In this document: one piece after another, positions 50,401 to 61,499 of the stretch
Layout: each line of letters begins with the position of its first letter
How positions within the stretch are numbered: the first letter of the stretch is position 1
NCBI GenBank assembly: GCA_900618425.1
Contig: UZAN01039377.1
Span: 1-64,000, forward strand
Reading direction: 5' to 3'
DNA: 64,000 nt
Source of the DNA: Echinostoma caproni
Lineage: Eukaryota; Platyhelminthes; Trematoda; Plagiorchiida; Echinostomatidae
The notes under the pieces: generated by a model
What the model was told of the DNA's origin: nothing
The model's database searches: none
Seen by the model: only the letters and a program-made list of their open reading frames with translations
Program-made: the position numbers and the translations under genes

Positions 50401-53400
50401 TAACAATAGTAATCGTCCTTGATCATTCAGTCAGGCGTTTAAATCGAAAATGAGTGAAGGACAATGAGCAATAGACCTGAAACCGAAAAGCGATTGAGGA
50501 TAGGGTGACGCATTCGCCGAAACAATGAATTACTACAAAATCGCGAGTGTGATTGGAAAATGATCGCTATAAAAAGAAAGGGTCTTTGGCGAGGGTTGTT
50601 TGCACACAATAAATATAAAGAAAGCGCAGCATCCGTAAGATAGAAAACTATTCTTATAGACAGATACGAAGTGCTTTTACAACTAAACACCCCAGTTTTC
50701 AAAGAGAACAGATTAAGTATAGGTGAAAAGATCGATAGAATATAAAAGCTACACGCTTGAGTTTCAGTAAAAAAAATAATTTTGAGGCAGTTATAGGTGT
50801 CAATTGATTGTGGTACTTCTCATGTCACGTGGTTACTATTAAACTCGATTAAATAAGATGAAATCATTGTGGTTTACGATGCACTGATCTGCTTCAATTG
50901 ATGGATAAAGATGGGCCGAAAATCATCTTCTCCAGTTTTCAGAATCCATTGTCATGTGATCCAATAACCGTTGGCAGTTTGTTCATGGTGCAAATACCAT
51001 ATATTTCGACGCAGAATTTCTAATTTACATTATACACAGTATATACAAAATAGGTACAGAGTTCACCACGGACGTGAAATCTCGTTATGTACGTATATGA
51101 ACGTTCATCGGGCAAAGATCTTAGGAGTCAATATTAATTTGCATTCAGGAAGCGGAGCATACACGTTCTAGCTAAACGACGCTGTACAAAGATTTTTCCG
51201 TTGATAACCGGCACTCGTTACGTTGCATTTCTCGACATTTCTAAGTGTGCCATATTGGTCATCAGACCCCCTGTTTCTACTTTTAGATATCAGCGACAAT
51301 AATGAAACCCCGCGAAGCGTATCATAACGACGTTATCAGTCTCATATCTGCCCATACAACCAAAAATAGGACATCAATAAAACACTCATCTGACTGCAAG
51401 TCAAGTTAGAACGTGCATTTTAATCCCCTTCGGTCAACCCATCATCAGTTCATTTGTTGATAGACAGTTGTTTTTATGTTTTTCCCGCTCACTGACTATA
51501 CTTGTTCACACGTTTGTCTGGTGGAAACCCCGACAAACGGATACTACTTCCTGTTGTTTTTGTTAGTCGTGGCCTCTGTCCAACTGAGTGGAAGCATCTA
51601 CTTGTCATTCACGTGATCAGTGTCTCAATAAAACAGTGAACACCCAGAGACATAAGCATCAACGACAACTAAATGACGATAGCGCTGATCAATCAGGTAT
51701 ATCGTTGATATTATTATTTATTTAACCCGCTTGAAAACACTCCAGTTGTCATTCCAAACGGACACCAGTTGTTTTTCATTTCAGACCACCAAATATGAGC
51801 AAAACCCCTATTCTTTTAATTGGCCTAAAATAAATATTCTAGTGTTTAACAGGAGGAATGGAGAAATTAACTGATAGTTCCATTTCTTTATATAGATTCA
51901 TTAACCTAAAGTGATTTTATCAAGTCCCAAATGAGTAATTGTAGCCAAATGTTATTCTGTATTGAGTGTTTTGACCAAACACCTTTGCCATGAATTCGGC
52001 AAACATGTGAATGTGTTTACCCCAGGCTAACCCATACTTCACTGCGTATGTGCACAGCTCCAGTGATATCGATGGAGATGTGAACAAATATACAATGCAT
52101 CCAAATATCTTAACCTGCGGTCCATCGGTTCTTCTACCGTATAGACTGAAATCATTGAAACAATTTCTGTCATGAGTCGATAAACTACAATTCTGGATTT
52201 AATATGACAAGTAAGGTTTACACCGACGATTAGTATTCACAAACAAAAAAGTTTTCGGAGAAAGCTCCTGATGGAACAACACTGAGAAATGTTATTCCAA
52301 AGTTTGGTTCGTCTTTATGCTGCCCGTGTTAATCAAAACATTTGGATGTAATTATTTGATCGCCAAAATTCTAGTTCCGCCCCAAGATAAAGATATTCTC
52401 CGAACGCCTATGAAGGGTTTTCAAATCTGTGGACGAAAAACGATGCTCGCAATACCCATTACATGAATTTATCCTCAAAACTGGATAAATGCTTTAGGTG
52501 ACAGGAGTTTATTGCAGGTGATGCATAATGTTTGCTCAATTTCCATACCTAAGATAAGTTTGCTTCAAACGTTTGTTTTAATAGGGAGGTGCTAAAGTAC
52601 TTGAGGTTTATACACATTTTAGTATAACATACTTCCTGTAACATTTGCGTAAAAGACAATTTGGTGTGCGTTAAATTTCAAGCACGTTTCCCTTCGTGAA
52701 ATTGAATTTCTTTCCACGCACATCACTTATGGATAGTCTCAGTGGATAAATATTAATACGAATAATGTGAAATATTTTTATTTTTTTAATGATGCAATTA
52801 ATTAATTTTGTCTTCCTCAAAAATATCTCTTCGATGTGCCACTTCAAAAGTAGCGATTCAAAGACTGAGAGACACGCAATGCACCGAATTGACGTGTTGG
52901 GCCAGATGTGAATCTCATCAAGATTTGCGAGACCCAATTGTTTCACAATTCCAATCGGAAAACACTGAGTGAAAACATCGCATATATTTTTATTAAAACA
53001 CTCGTAGTATTATCATCATCAACCGCAATATTCTTTACGCATTTGAACCCAGATGCAAAATGATATAACTGTCTGTGTTGTTCCATTTCAAGAGACAAAG
53101 TAGCAAGCAGAGTTAGACAGAGCACGATGTTTACCTATTCTCCGGAAGTGAATGAAAGCGAGTCTGGTGCAACATCACCACCTTATCAGCTTCCAATCAG
53201 TTTATATTTATTCCTGTTGTCACAGCAACCACCTAAGTTTCAAGTTGAAAAACGGATGCTATTTAACGATAGAAAGCATTAAATTGAAAACATTCATTGG
53301 ATGTTTTTATTATTCTATTTGTCCATTTTAAGTATTCCTGTTTTTTATTTAGCTTTTTCATCGTATTGTTATCTAGAATTTCGTGAGCCTTTGAGAACAG

Positions 53401-53450
53401 ATTTTGACACTGTGCGGATATGAATTGCACTTTGAAACCACTCCGACAGG
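47450..53450. other. No secure gene or repeat
   Basis: Six kilobases of AT-rich sequence. Minus-strand frames at 52671-52946 and 52943-53125 are open, and the second starts with a hydrophobic stretch, but neither has a proper ATG and good splice sites. A polyadenylation-like AATAAAAC at 51627 follows a GC-richer stretch that may be an old LTR, but no terminal repeats were found. Confidence 0.4.
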
Positions 53451-53539
53451 CAGCTCATCGTACATCGCTTAGGCACGGAGAAGAGGTTTTTCTGAACGAG
53501 CCCACAACACACACTACCATTATGATTAGACGCGTCAAG

Positions 53540-53890
53540 TCATAAATAAACTTTGGATAGATTTTCGCACGACATTTGTATGGGAAATATGATATCGTGC
53601 ATTTTGGTGTTTTGCCACTCGTCAAGATGACCAAAAACAGGGTTGTTTTTACGAGAGGTGCACGGTATTTTTCCCGGAAAACGACTAATGATAGACAGAG
53701 GACGAAAAAGTACACATCTGTTCGCGTTGTAAAAATTATGAAACTGCAGTTGATTTTCGTCGCAAACCTCTGAGAAGAAGTATTTCTCTTCGAAAACCAG
53801 TGTCAAAGGTTTCTGAGTAGTTAAACTGCACGTTGCAAACAACAAGAATAGAAATGAAAATGCGGGGATTGCCGTCAACCAGAAATCCAT
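53540..53890 (-). CDS. Small secreted protein candidate (116 residues)
   Basis: A minus-strand ATG at 53890 starts MDFWLTAIPAFSFLFLLFAT, a textbook signal peptide (short N-region, hydrophobic core of about 15 residues, likely cleavage after CSLTTQ or just before). The mature part of about 90 residues has four Cys (about 43, 59, 77, 108), which could form two disulfides, and ends SCENLSKVYL, then TGA. No family recognised. It could be an intronless secreted protein or a first exon. A second minus-strand frame (53455-53715) overlaps its end in another register and is also protein-like, so a frameshift or exon boundary near 53600-53700 is possible. Confidence 0.45.
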   Translation of the reverse strand: MDFWLTAIPAFSFLFLLFATCSLTTQKPLTLVFEEKYFFSEVCDENQLQFHNFYNANRCVLFRPLSIISRFPGKIPCTSRKNNPVFGHLDEWQNTKMHDIIFPIQMSCENLSKVYL

Positions 53891-54154
53891 AACTGAATGG
53901 TATCGGTAAATGTCTTAGACACTGTGATGTCCAGAAGATGTATCGGGAAACGAAGAAATATCAATTGTAGTCTCAGGATGCTGCTTTCAATGAGATAAAG
54001 TAATCGTAATTTCGCCAAAACTAAGTCAAATGATACAATATGGTTTATCGTTTTTGTCTCTGGAATTAAAACTAGCTAAAGTGTTTACAAATAGTGTATG
54101 CGAGTACCTATTTATTGAATACCCTCGTGATAACAGCACTATGATAAATCTATC

Positions 54155-54240
54155 CAGGGAAGCACTGTTTCGACCTGGTTGGGTCTCATCAGCAGTGCGA
54201 ATCCATCGACCGAACTGCGTTTGTGAAAGTTTCCAACCGA
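54155..54240 (-). mobile_element. Hammerhead SINE, copy C (ribozyme deletion)
   Basis: Minus-strand fragment. It keeps stem I GCACTG, CTGATGA (complement of 54187-54193), stem II GACC-CAACCA-GGTC and GAAAC. It lacks 8 bases that would carry loop AGCT and the GTC cleavage triplet, so it is inactive. The tRNA-like head to its right is scrambled. It lies head to head with copy D. Confidence 0.7.
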
Positions 54241-54269
54241 GTCATACCTCGGAGGTTAGATGACCGAGG

Positions 54270-54520
54270 ACCGATAATCGCAACAAGCTCGCATTGATGG
54301 GTTGTGCTATATCGTGTAAATTCGAAATAAAAAACGGTCTGATCAGCTGCCCGGTGGCCTAGTGGGTAGCATCCTTGCAGTCTGCCCGTGAGGTTCCGGG
54401 TTCGATCCCCGGTTAGGTCGATGGATTAGCACTGCTGATGAGACCCAACCAGGTCATAACAGCTGTCCAGTGCTTCCCAGTTTCTTAACTCACGCCCCAT
54501 TTACACGAGGAATTCATCAT
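54270..54520 (+). mobile_element. Hammerhead SINE, copy D (full length)
   Basis: Most complete copy. It has a leader with a 5' arm (54295-54320), a perfect A box TGGCCTAGTGG (54355-54365), a perfect B box GGTTCGATCCC (54399-54409), a hammerhead (54429-54473), and a tail with a 3' arm (54497-54518). In the leader and tail it matches copies A, B and E. The order leader, tRNA-like promoter, ribozyme, tail defines the family. Confidence 0.82.
54429..54473 (+). ncRNA. Hammerhead ribozyme (SINE copy D), GAAA box mutated
   Basis: Stem I GCACTG/CAGTGC pairs over 6 bp. Core CTGATGA is at 54435-54441. Stem II GACC/GGTC is perfect with loop CAACCA. The minimal stem III has loop AGCT, and the GTC triplet is at 54465-54467. 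The second core box reads ATAA instead of GAAA, which removes the essential G12 and A13, so this copy should be inactive although the fold is intact. Confidence 0.72.
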
Positions 54521-54529
54521 ATAAACAAA

Positions 54530-56680
54530 GTTATCCAGGGTTAAAGGGTTTTTCCTGGCACTGTAAGTAAACTTTGGTCGCGCGCTAGCGTACGACCTGG
54601 CAAGGCTGGTTATCCCTATCCTGTGGGACAAAATTTTACTTCATGAATCAGAGCTGAGTTCTTCTGACGACCAATTGTTCGCGGATTATTGAACACGACC
54701 AGACAGTATTATTGTCTCCTATGCAGAAGTTCCCAACGCGAAATTGGAGTGCTTTTAGCAGTATGCAATTGACACCGAAGTTTGGAACTAAACTGGAAAT
54801 ACTACGCAGTACGCAACCATGGATTTGTTACAATCTGTGTGACCGACCCCATTTGAGTACATTTACGAACGAGTTAAGCTGAATTGGCTAAAGCCGACTA
54901 GACAGTGTTATCCGTATTTCTGAGCATTCGAGGATACACCCGCTGACATAACAACACACTTGCCCAAATGACACAGTCAGACATAAATTCTGAAGAGCAC
55001 TCCAAGCGATATTATTATTGGATATAAAGTGACGGACGATAATACCGTTCAAAAGGATTGGTAATTTTTAAACAAAACCAGCATGCAGATACTTTTAAAT
55101 GAAATGATCATTCAAGTTTTGTTTAGAAAATTCCTGCCGTAAAAATCACAATCATACCCATCTCATTGTAATGCCCGGAGAGTTCAGTTTACATGTTTAT
55201 TTGTATTTGCACAACCTTTGTAAGTTGAGATTCCAGTTAAAAGGTGTAAACTGGTCGTCATACCGGAGATAATGTAGAAGTTTAGATAGATCCAATATGC
55301 TGCTGTGTAAAGAATGTCACCAAGGTTTGATTCATTCAATTAAAGATTAACATAATTCATTTATAATACGTTCTTTGTTGGTCAAGATGAAAGCCAGAGA
55401 CGGTACAGTGGAGTTTTATAATTTTTTATTCCAGAGGGTAGGTACTAATAAGAGGAAGGAGTGGTCGAAGATTGATTGGAATAAATAGCGGTAATAAAAT
55501 AAGGAGAAGCGGATCAAACTATGACTGTTTTAGATTTGCATCCTCCATCTGTCTATCACTTTAAACCAACCTTTATCCTATTTTGGATAATAGTTTCCAA
55601 ATAATGAAATTATAATATTATGGACTAACGGAATATACAATGTAGCACAAACAAACGGATGCATGAACTTCGCTTAAACCTAAATTTAGCCAGCGCTGTG
55701 AATTTTTTTTGTTAGAAATGTGGTCATTCTGCTTTTATTAAAAATCTTTAAAGTGCGTGAAATCGCTAAGCAACGGTTTGGGGTTGATGTATGGGGCTGT
55801 GAACCGTCACATATATGAGAATAGTTGAGTAAACATAGTCAATATCGGCTTTGATCATGACGGAGTTGAAACCTGTCCATTATAAACAGGACTCGTCCAG
55901 CCTATGCTCACATGACTGAATTGCGGCAGAAAAAACATCTGATTTTAGTGATGAAGGTATGATGACCTTACTCATGAAATTCAGCAATGATATTTAAATT
56001 AATTTATTTGGTTCCAAAGCTCATTTTGACCTGAAGGTTACCGGGGTTGGTAAAAAGTCCAATTCCAATTTAGTGGATCCAACTGTCAACTAAGGATAGA
56101 AAAGTGATATGTGACTTACACTAAAACGATTATTTGCTTCATTTAGTTGATTACTTATGTAAATTCTTTGTGCAAGTTGAACGGGGTTACCCTTGTACCA
56201 ATTGCTTTACGAACACGTGATATCGGATGATATTTACCTCATTTATAAACGGTAATCGGTAGTTTTATAACTTTTTGAAGTTTGTTTGCAATAGAAATTT
56301 CAAAATACCGTGCACAGTTAATTCTACCCTGAAAGACTCATCAAAAGTGCTCAAGGCTTTTAATCTATTGCCCGGACTCAAACAATGTTTTCTCTTCCTG
56401 TCCGAAAATGCGCATTCAAAAATCTGATACAAGAAATAGTACGTACTGCTGATGCCATCCAATATGAGTGTGATTTTGTGAACTCAAGGATTTAATGCTC
56501 TGGCGGTTATTTATTTCGCTATTTCGCAGTAAAACCACTTGTTTTGTTGGACAAACTTTGACGCAGTAAATTCTTGTAGAACAAAAATAACGGATCAAAT
56601 ATATCGTTTTGTGCCATATTTGTAAAGTAGATGAAATTCACATTTTTAGTTCAAAAAGTTACCGATTTTTCTAACTTTCC
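54530..56680. other. No gene recognised
   Basis: AT-rich sequence with short unsupported frames. A GTCC-loop-GGAC motif at 55865-55905 resembles part of a hammerhead but lacks the GAAA box. Confidence 0.45.
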
Positions 56681-56741
56681 ATTATCATATTTATTTTACA
56701 GCAAATAAAATACTCATTGATGTGCAAACTGCTTTCCTTTG

Positions 56742-56993
56742 TTATTCCATTATTTGAAATTGCTTTGCCCATTTCAACGCCTCGTTTCTGGAGTAAATGC
56801 AGTAATCCGCAAGCGACTGTAGATGAAAATCAACTTGCTTAGGTGTATGTATTCCACGAAATACTAATTCATGCGCGATTCTGCCTGTATCTCTTTGAAT
56901 TTCAAGAATGAGACCTCTCCGATGTTGTTCTTTCCACAAATGGCCTTCTTCACAGTCACTTATCGTGAACTGTTTGACTAATCTTAAGAACCT
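56742..56993 (-). CDS. Candidate last exon, unknown protein
   Basis: A minus-strand frame is open from 56993 to a TAA at 56742. The best acceptor is AACAG at 56970, giving FTISDCEEGHLWKEQHRRGL as the start and EALKWAKQFQIME as the end. The sequence is well mixed and probably helical (VDFHLQSLADYCIYSRNEAL), which looks like real coding sequence. AATAAA lies 47 bases past the stop (complement of 56690-56695). I do not recognise the family. Confidence 0.45.
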   Translation of the reverse strand, partial: RFLRLVKQFTISDCEEGHLWKEQHRRGLILEIQRDTGRIAHELVFRGIHTPKQVDFHLQSLADYCIYSRNEALKWAKQFQIME

Positions 56994-57322
56994 TTATCGG
57001 AATACGATCAACTAAGTCCGTCTATTTCAGAATGTGCTTCCGGAATAATTAGTTTAGCCAGTTGTGTGCACAGCAGTAGACAGGAAATGATACAATTGCC
57101 TAACGATATATTGTGCACGATAAGATCAGATGTACCTCATTGGTTGTAGCGAACTTCCGTAAGTTTATTGCATTCCGTAGAATGATAATTTTGAACGAGA
57201 CAAGAACATGTGAGGTGGAGTAAACTCACAAGGAATCCTGATAGCTTTTAGTACTCATACGATAACTCTGAGTTTCTTGCATCTCTAGTTTTGCAATTCA
57301 ATATGGGTTTTAACAACATTCC

Positions 57323-57661
57323 TTAATGTTGTTCCTTAGTGATAAAATAATTGGAATTTTGGAGGTATTTGTGGAAATGACAAATGTTGTCCACATCCGT
57401 GTGCATTGCTTTTTTGGTCATTACAAGATATGCTCCATCAGTATTGAAACCATAACAAGGAGGAATTGGGGTTAGATAAATGTGATTCTGAAACAGTTGG
57501 GGGTCGAACGTGAATAATTGAAAAACAACACAATTGAAAACCGTTTTCCGTCCCGCTGTATATGGTAGTTTGTGTACTGAAGACATACTCCGAAAGACTG
57601 CAAATATTGGGACTTTACTCATATCAATACCGCCGACTTTGGAGGGACTTAATCTTGGCAT
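57323..57661 (-). CDS. 112-codon frame, possibly an exon of the same gene
   Basis: Minus-strand ATG frame starting MPRLSPSKVGGIDMSKVPIF. Its second half (NHIYLTPIPPCYGFNTDGAY to the TAA) follows an internal acceptor-like CAACTGTTTCAG and is the more protein-like part, so the exon may begin there. It is on the same strand as, and 330 bases upstream of, the candidate exon at 56742-56993. Because this frame ends in a stop before that exon, the two would join only if a donor inside it is used. The left part is also open on the plus strand. Confidence 0.3.
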   Translation of the reverse strand: MPRLSPSKVGGIDMSKVPIFAVFRSMSSVHKLPYTAGRKTVFNCVVFQLFTFDPQLFQNHIYLTPIPPCYGFNTDGAYLVMTKKAMHTDVDNICHFHKYLQNSNYFITKEQH

Positions 57662-57689
57662 TTTAAATACTGCATCAACCCAACAACCC

Positions 57690-57915
57690 TTGCCATTCTA
57701 TGCTGACTTTATCTCATAATGATCACCTCAGGGGACATCCACTAAAGGTGACGACCCAGAACAGCCACCTTGATTGCCGGCATCACTCATGTGCAGTCAA
57801 AGTGTGCGGCGTATGGAATTCTCTTCTATCGGATGCAGTGTGTGCTCCTACAGTTGAAGTATTTAAATTGCAACTTGATAAAGCATTGGAACATTTTAAA
57901 TTTCAACATTCGTGA
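57690..57915 (+). mobile_element. LINE C-terminal fragment
   Basis: Plus-strand frame reading LSHNDHLRGHPLKVTTQ, then HHSCAVKVCGVWNSLLSDAV, CAPTVEVFKLQLDKAL and a stop at 57913-57915. The pattern 'LRGH..K....R...F..R...VWNSLP..VV.AP....FK..LD' is the conserved C-terminal tail of CR1/RTE-type non-LTR retrotransposons. Only this 3' piece is present, so the copy is strongly 5'-truncated. It differs from the C-terminus of the LINE at 15.1 kb, so it is a different lineage. Confidence 0.7.
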
Positions 57916-57919
57916 GTGA

Positions 57920-59560
57920 TCATGCAAATTTCTATTATTATCATTTTCTCTTTGTGAAGTTTTTCAAAATATTCTGAGAAAATCCTGTGGGGCATGATAA
58001 GCTTTAGATTTGTTAAAATCACCCATAGTATTGTGAATGATTTGGGTTCAACATTTAACCTAGAAAAATGGTTATTTATCTAACCATTCGTGAACTTTGG
58101 GATAATTCTCAGGTAATCTTGGTTTTAACGTCAATAGTTGCCCCAATCACAACCTGTGACCGATCATCCGTTACAGCTCACCTATTTACAAAATGTTCAG
58201 CTCTCAACCAGACTCGTATATTTGGGACCCTCCAGAGTCATATTCCTGGCTTTTATTGACGCTCAGCTATATGGAACTTCGAAAATTCCTTCTGAGGATC
58301 AGATTACTAAACCCAACACTCGGGACTAGTGCGCCTTATCAATTATTGAGGCCAAAATGAACGAGGACCAGATTTCCTTATAAAGTTTGACTTCGGGAAT
58401 CAACTGTAGAGATAGGTAGTTTTATACCCTACTTTTCGTTGCTAACTCAGATGTGAAAATATATGTACTGGATAATCACCGATGGTCTGAAATAGTGAAA
58501 TACATGTTTTTTATATTTTCTCATTCAAATGCAGGGTACAGATGTTGGTGTTTAGAGTCAGTTGAGGAATAAGGAGAATAGAACTACGTTGTCCGGATAC
58601 CAGCACTTGATTAACGCTCTTTGTTTGTTTACTTAAAACTCGTCGGTCTCTAGACGAAAAATGACACAGGGCCGACTGAAAAACGTAACCATAAATCCGC
58701 TTAAACATTTTGTGTGAGTGCACGCGCGTTGTGGTTTTGATTAGGGTTCATTCGTCAAATACCATGAATCTGCTTTGTTGATTTTCACAGCTGCACAAAT
58801 TACCTAAAACTCCGATTGAAACGTAGCAGCATGACCTTGAAAGAGCTGACTTGGGTCAATTTGGTTTCCATATGCTATGAGTTACCTGCGATTTCATGAT
58901 CATAGATTGATTGACTTTGTCTTTGCAGTTTGAGTGCTTCACAACATCCAGGTCCCCATAAACATGGATATGTGTTCTGTCGTTAGTCGAGTCCGGTTAT
59001 GATCTTTTGTATAGGTTTACATGCCACTGAAACTGCTGTACTCATATGTTAGTTACTCGTGAATACTTTGTTTCAATTCAATTTGGAAGCTATCCATTGG
59101 TTTTGCTATTTTAACTGTGATGTTTATTGCTATCCCGTTTAATTTTCAGAGAACTTTTTCCAGTTTTGAACCATTTCTAACTTTAGATTTTCATATTGAG
59201 TGGGGCGTCAAGTGACGGGATCATTGACTAATCTGATTCTTGTAGTTGTACACATTTGTCCGCGGTATAGTCAACTTATTTCCGGTTTACAGCCCGCTTG
59301 TGTCGGAGGCATTGTTTGCAGAACTTGTTCAATCATTCGGTGATAAGCAACATCTCTTGTTCTGTGAGACATCTTATGACGGCTTCCTTACTGCTCGGAA
59401 AGTATGAACGAGTCAGAATGTAATTCGAACTAAGTGATGAGAAAAATCAATTTAGTAACTCTGGTTTCCGCGCGCGTATGCTCATTGTCTTGGAACACAT
59501 GAAAATTAGCTGAGACGGTCCTGAACGAACTATCCTTTCGAAAAATTGTTTTGCATGCAG
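57920..59560. other. No gene recognised
   Basis: Overlapping plus-strand frames at 58068-58329 are protein-like but unsupported. The rest is AT-rich and unassigned. Confidence 0.4.
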
Positions 59561-59562
59561 CT

Positions 59563-59745
59563 GGGGNNNNTGGTGGTAACGTCACCAAATAATCATCCCG
59601 GGGATGTGTTTTCGAAACCCACCACCATCACCTGACTTTCCCTTTGTGTTGAATGGCAGACCATTGATTGGCCGCTTTCCCCTTCCTGAAAATTGTTGCT
59701 TTGTGTAATCGATAAAAGGAAGTAAAATGAAAAAAAGAGAATGCA
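59563..59745 (+). mobile_element. SINE family 2, copy I (head cut by an N gap)
   Basis: Plus-strand copy of the family seen at 20.8 kb and 40.9 kb. A four-N gap (59567-59570) removes most of the A box. The remainder reads through a B-box-like TTTTCGAAACCC, the ACCACCATCACCTGACTTTC body, TTGATTGGCCGCTTTCCCC and the GGAAGTAAAATGAAAAA tail. Confidence 0.68.
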
Positions 59746-59749
59746 AGAT

Positions 59750-61040
59750 ATACAAGAAAAAGCCGATTTGTCTGGTAAATTCCCTCGAAAGGGTCCAGAA
59801 ACAAATTACGCTGTGAAACGAAACGAACAGTCTTTAATCATGGATTGAAGCAACAAAAATGCTATAATAATGAAGAAAAATAAATAACGGCTGCAATGAG
59901 TATGCACCGTGAATACAAACGCGGTCTAAGGCCATTTGCATATGCGTCCGATTGCATAGAAGTGTGAGGCGGAATTCTTTATCAGCTTTAAGTTAGCAAA
60001 ATAGAAGGCACACTCCGGTGTCATTCGACCTGACTGCATATATTGGGATTAAAGTTCAGTCCGGCTCTAAATAAGAGAATACGGAACGGCTAATGCGTTT
60101 GGCTCATCATTTATTCTAGTTATTCGAAGCTCATCTCACATTGTTGCTGGATTTACGGTGCTGAAAGTTTTTACTATTGGAAACGGATGATGAATAATAA
60201 TAGCAATATTTTTTTGGCATTTTTAAATGATTTGCTAATTTTTGGAACATACAGTACTGACCGATTGTGATGCACTAAAGTATTTTCTTTATTATCAAAT
60301 GGAGTTTCATTATATTTGTCACCTGTAATAATGCTTTAGGTATGGATAATAATTTATATATTGTTCTAAAGAACAAAGGCAGACCAATCGACTGTTAGTG
60401 TACATAAACCTCACATCTTAATTATTATGAATGTTAATTTATTGTGAATAAATACTGTTTCATTCTCTTTAAATAGCTCTAAACTCATCATGATCTAGGT
60501 CTACCACCGATAACGAAATGGGAGTAGCCACTACATTTTGAATCATTCCATCTGCTGAGTATGAACGAATCATAAAACTCATGTCTATAAAGACTCGCCA
60601 AGGCTCATTTATCATTATTTTGAAAAAAAATTACCTCAGTAAAAAAGCTGTTGCCAATACGAACTGACAAGTTTTTCACAGGGACTCGTTGCTTCAGTTT
60701 TGACTAGACCTGTATGTTAACTTGGTTATTCAGTAGCTTGGATGTGACGGCCGCTGGATTACATGTCCGGACCTACATACATGTGCACCTCTCCTACAAA
60801 CAGCATATTACTTGTCACCTGCACCACACTGTCTGTGTCGCATGTTCAACCACGTGCTTATGGGATTCAACTATGTACCTATCCACAGTCACGCGTATAT
60901 GCTTGCGGATACGATGGCTGACTGTATTGGTCAAGCTACTGGTTGTGGGCGTATATTCTTAAATGTGATAAAAATCACCTCAGATTATTACCCTCTTCTG
61001 AATCGCTCCGTAGCTGGCTGTGTGAAACTGGTTTGGTGCG
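59750..61040. other. No secure gene
   Basis: AT-rich sequence, then two overlapping plus-strand frames (60714-60962 and 60812-61090) with many Cys but no recognised domain. Confidence 0.4.
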
Positions 61041-61043
61041 CTT

Positions 61044-61373
61044 TTAGCGCGTTTTCTCTGATACTTCGATCCGAAATACTTCGGCAATGAAAGTGGCACA
61101 TCTCATAAACAAACTGAACCTCGGAGCTGATTTTCTGCGAAATGGTTTCAGCACGTCTAACATAGACAATGAATGTAAAACGAGTGGAAGTTGAACATTT
61201 ATTGACCGCATCGGAAGGAGCGACGAAGCTTTTTCTGGGTCAGAGTCATACCAAACTGGGATAATCAAATTATGATCATACCAATCGATTTCGGGCGAGG
61301 AGAACCAAAAGTGCGCATTTGAAAAATCCAGAATACAGGAAAGTAGATATAACCAATACAAGTATAGAAACAA
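61044..61373 (-). CDS. Possible secreted protein with a frame break
   Basis: A minus-strand frame of about 109 codons has no early ATG, but the first register holds an ATG-started signal-peptide-like run, MKVVSILVLVISTFLYSGFF (from about 61380). A T-homopolymer lies where the two registers would join. The longer frame goes on FSSPEIDWYDHNLIIPVWYD and ends VSEKTR. A single-base indel (real or assembly error) in the T run could explain the split. No family recognised. Confidence 0.3.
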   Translation of the reverse strand: MFLYLYWLYLLSCILDFSNAHFWFSSPEIDWYDHNLIIPVWYDSDPEKASSLLPMRSINVQLPLVLHSLSMLDVLKPFRRKSAPRFSLFMRCATFIAEVFRIEVSEKTR

Positions 61374-61499
61374 CTTTCATACTTTTAATTGTCATATCCG
61401 AACAACGTTGGGAGCGTATCGAAAAATCGATGCGCCATGTGATGTTTTATATTAGTTGTTGTTTTTGAAAACAGCGATGTCGGTACAGGTGAAAATAAG

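Noticed and set aside
51440..51690. GC-richer stretch ending in AATAAAAC, LTR-like
   Set aside because: No TG...CA ends with matching flanking duplications could be found.
55865..55905. GACGAGTCC...GGAC motif on the minus strand, hammerhead-like stem II
   Set aside because: An extra base breaks the first core box and the GAAA box is absent (AGGTTTC instead).
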